Source: Aliihoeflea sp. 40Bstr573 (GTDB lineage Bacteria; Pseudomonadota; Alphaproteobacteria; Rhizobiales; Rhizobiaceae). From it: 64,000 bases of DNA. This document shows, piece by piece, positions 62,756 to 64,000 of the stretch (positions within the stretch are counted from its first letter, which is position 1; each line of letters opens with the position of its first letter). Below the pieces are notes generated by a model. That model was not told where the DNA came from. It did no database searches and saw nothing but the letters and a program-made list of their open reading frames with translations. The stretch is from assembly GCF_024105655.1 (NCBI RefSeq), contig NZ_JAAAMH010000009.1:1-64000 (forward strand), read 5' to 3'. The position numbers were made by a program, and so were the translations under genes.

Positions 62756-63352
62756 CTATTTCGGCAGTTGAGCCGCAATGTCGGGAAATCGTTCGTCGAA
62801 ACGCTTGGCCCAGCGGGTCAGCCTGGCCCGGCCGCGCTCCCACTGGCCGTCGAATCGCAGCGCCAGATAGCCGAGCGTGGCGCGCAACGCGATGTGCCCG
62901 CCGGTGATCTTCTTCGTCAGCTTCGGAGGGCTCTCATTGAGTTCGTCGAGCGCGCGCGTCGCCTTCGACCATTGCCGTTCGAGCCACGGCAGGTGAATCT
63001 TTTCCTCGGGTCGAAACCGGCGTTCGTAGACATGCGCGAGCAGACAGTCGCAAATGCCGTCCGCGATCGCTTCAAGCCGTTCTGCCTCCAGCCGCTTGGC
63101 AGAGTTGCGCGGATAGAGCGTGTTGCCGGTCTCACGGCCGATAAACTGCATGATGACGCGGCTGTCGTGAATGCCTTGGCCGTCGTCGGTGACGAGACAT
63201 GGAATCTTGCCGAGCGGGTTCGCCTTCAACAGTATGTCGGGGTCGGCATTTGTATCGACTATTTCGGCGTCGAGCTTGTAGCCCGTATGGACGGCCGCCA
63301 TGCGCACCTTGGCGCTATAAGGTGAAGCGGGCGAATAAAGCAGTCTCGGCAT
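62756..63352 (-). CDS. Glutathione S-transferase-family protein
   Basis: The 198-residue protein has the thioredoxin-like domain (LLYSPASPYSAKVRMAAVHTG, NPLGKIPCLVTDDG, IHDSRVIMQFI) and a helical C-terminal domain. Ser/Pro in SPASPYS occupies the active-site turn, as in bacterial GSTs close to YibF. Substrate unknown. It is convergent with the Omp gene. Confidence 0.85.
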   Translation of the reverse strand: MPRLLYSPASPYSAKVRMAAVHTGYKLDAEIVDTNADPDILLKANPLGKIPCLVTDDGQGIHDSRVIMQFIGRETGNTLYPRNSAKRLEAERLEAIADGICDCLLAHVYERRFRPEEKIHLPWLERQWSKATRALDELNESPPKLTKKITGGHIALRATLGYLALRFDGQWERGRARLTRWAKRFDERFPDIAAQLPK

Positions 63353-63424
63353 TCACGGAACCTCCAGGCGAATATGTTGCCGACAAGCTATGCGAGCAGC
63401 ACCGTACGGGCAATGACATCTCGT

Positions 63425-64000
63425 TCAGGGCGCTGGCAGCCGCAGGTCGCGCTGGCGGCAGGAACGCTCCGCCACTTGCGGACAGGCGCGAAAGTCGAGT
63501 TCCGTCGTCATGCAGATGCGCACTTCGCGCAGAAGGCCGCTGTCGCAGGTCACCGCGAGCCCATCGGCAGGCAGGCCGTCGTTCGCCTCGATGAACGCGG
63601 CCCGCACGCTTTCAGCTGAAACGCGGCGCTTCTCCAACTCCGGCAAGCTCACCTTTTCGAATGCCGTGCGGGTCGTGTCGAAATAATCGTCAACGGAAAG
63701 ACCGGAGCAGGTCCCGTGCTTGCGCCATTGATGGCGGATCAATCCGTCGGAGGGGATGATCTCGTCGATGGCATTGATCTGGGAGCGGGATGGATTGCGC
63801 GTGTTCTCGTCGCAAAATTCAGGCCAGCCATCCTCGAATTGCGGCCAAAGACCGTGGACGACGAAGGCGAGGTCGCGCTCCGCGCTGCATTGCTGCGGAT
63901 CGGCATTGCCGCCCTCGCTCTCGCAATAGCTCGGGGACCAGGAGAGGGAGAGGACGTAGAAGTCGAAAGGCGCCGCATTATCGACGCGGCCTTCATTGCC
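63425..64000 (-). CDS. Ribonuclease T2-family protein, N-terminus beyond the window
   Basis: The 191 codons in the window are the C-terminal part of an RNase T2 enzyme. Both active-site segments are present: FVVHGLWPQ (CAS I) and IRHQWRKHGTC (CAS II). Several Cys residues (YCESE, QQCS, FCDE, HGTC, TCDS, ICMTT, ACPQ) fit disulfides in a secreted enzyme. RNase T2 cleaves RNA via a 2',3'-cyclic phosphate in the periplasm or outside. The start codon and signal peptide lie past position 64000. Confidence 0.88.
   Translation of the reverse strand, partial: GNEGRVDNAAPFDFYVLSLSWSPSYCESEGGNADPQQCSAERDLAFVVHGLWPQFEDGWPEFCDENTRNPSRSQINAIDEIIPSDGLIRHQWRKHGTCSGLSVDDYFDTTRTAFEKVSLPELEKRRVSAESVRAAFIEANDGLPADGLAVTCDSGLLREVRICMTTELDFRACPQVAERSCRQRDLRLPAP

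Overview
The window is ordinary chromosomal core DNA of a GC-rich alphaproteobacterium, most likely a member of the Hyphomicrobiales (Rhizobiales) close to the Phyllobacteriaceae/Mesorhizobium group. The reasons are the gene order fabD-fabG-acpP-fabF-mltG-yicC-gmk, the block rsmA-pdxA-surA-lptD-lptG-lptF, rpsF-rpsR-rplI near dnaB-alr-radA, an Omp25/RopB-type outer-membrane protein and several small rhizobial families (TIGR02301 and others). The taxonomic placement is inference. No rRNA, tRNA, insertion sequence, prophage or CRISPR array was found.

Layout. 1-9.8 kb: a half-length MFS transporter at the left edge, a LysM protein, an MscS channel, then a two-gene operon of a GNAT/C39-peptidase fusion and a RimK-like ATP-grasp ligase (the least understood system here), an HD hydrolase and YgfZ, small secreted proteins, a NUDIX hydrolase and a SRAP protein. 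9.8-15 kb: cysS-GFA-cimA operon, rarD and a LOG-family protein. 15-24.3 kb: a large LysM envelope protein, an ArsR regulator overlapping an Atm1-type ABC exporter, psd-pssA (phosphatidylethanolamine synthesis), an Aas-like acyltransferase/ligase fusion, an OsmC protein and an SDR. 24.3-33.7 kb, mostly minus strand: purF, CvpA, radA, alr, dnaB, a cyclopropane-fatty-acid synthase, and rplI/rpsR/rpsF. 34-40.4 kb, plus strand: fatty-acid synthesis, mltG, yicC and gmk. 40.4-48.4 kb, minus strand: outer-membrane assembly genes (surA-like, lptD, lptG, lptF) joined to rsmA and pdxA. 48.7-57.2 kb: pepA-holC-lipoprotein, a crotonase/ABC-F pair, a small membrane protein with a His-x-His motif, a frameshifted Gly-rich secreted protein beside an AT-rich gap, DinB, a LigE-like GST and ndk. 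57.3-64 kb: the overlapping SDR-uvrC-pgsA-moaD-moaE operon, an Omp25-like porin with a long structured leader, a second GST, and an RNase T2 cut by the right edge.

Much of the window serves envelope construction: fatty-acid synthesis (fab genes), phospholipid head groups (psd, pssA, pgsA), acyl-chain remodelling (Aas-like, Cfa), LPS export (LptF/G/D plus a SurA-like chaperone) and peptidoglycan (Alr, MltG, LysM proteins). Most operons show ATGA, GTGA or TAATG stop-start overlaps that imply translational coupling. The observations most worth following are the GNAT-C39/RimK-like pair, the single-base frameshift in the Gly-rich protein, several active-site substitutions (an SDR, the Aas-like ligase domain, a crotonase), the low-complexity tails on S6 and L9, and a set of well-formed palindromes in intergenic gaps.
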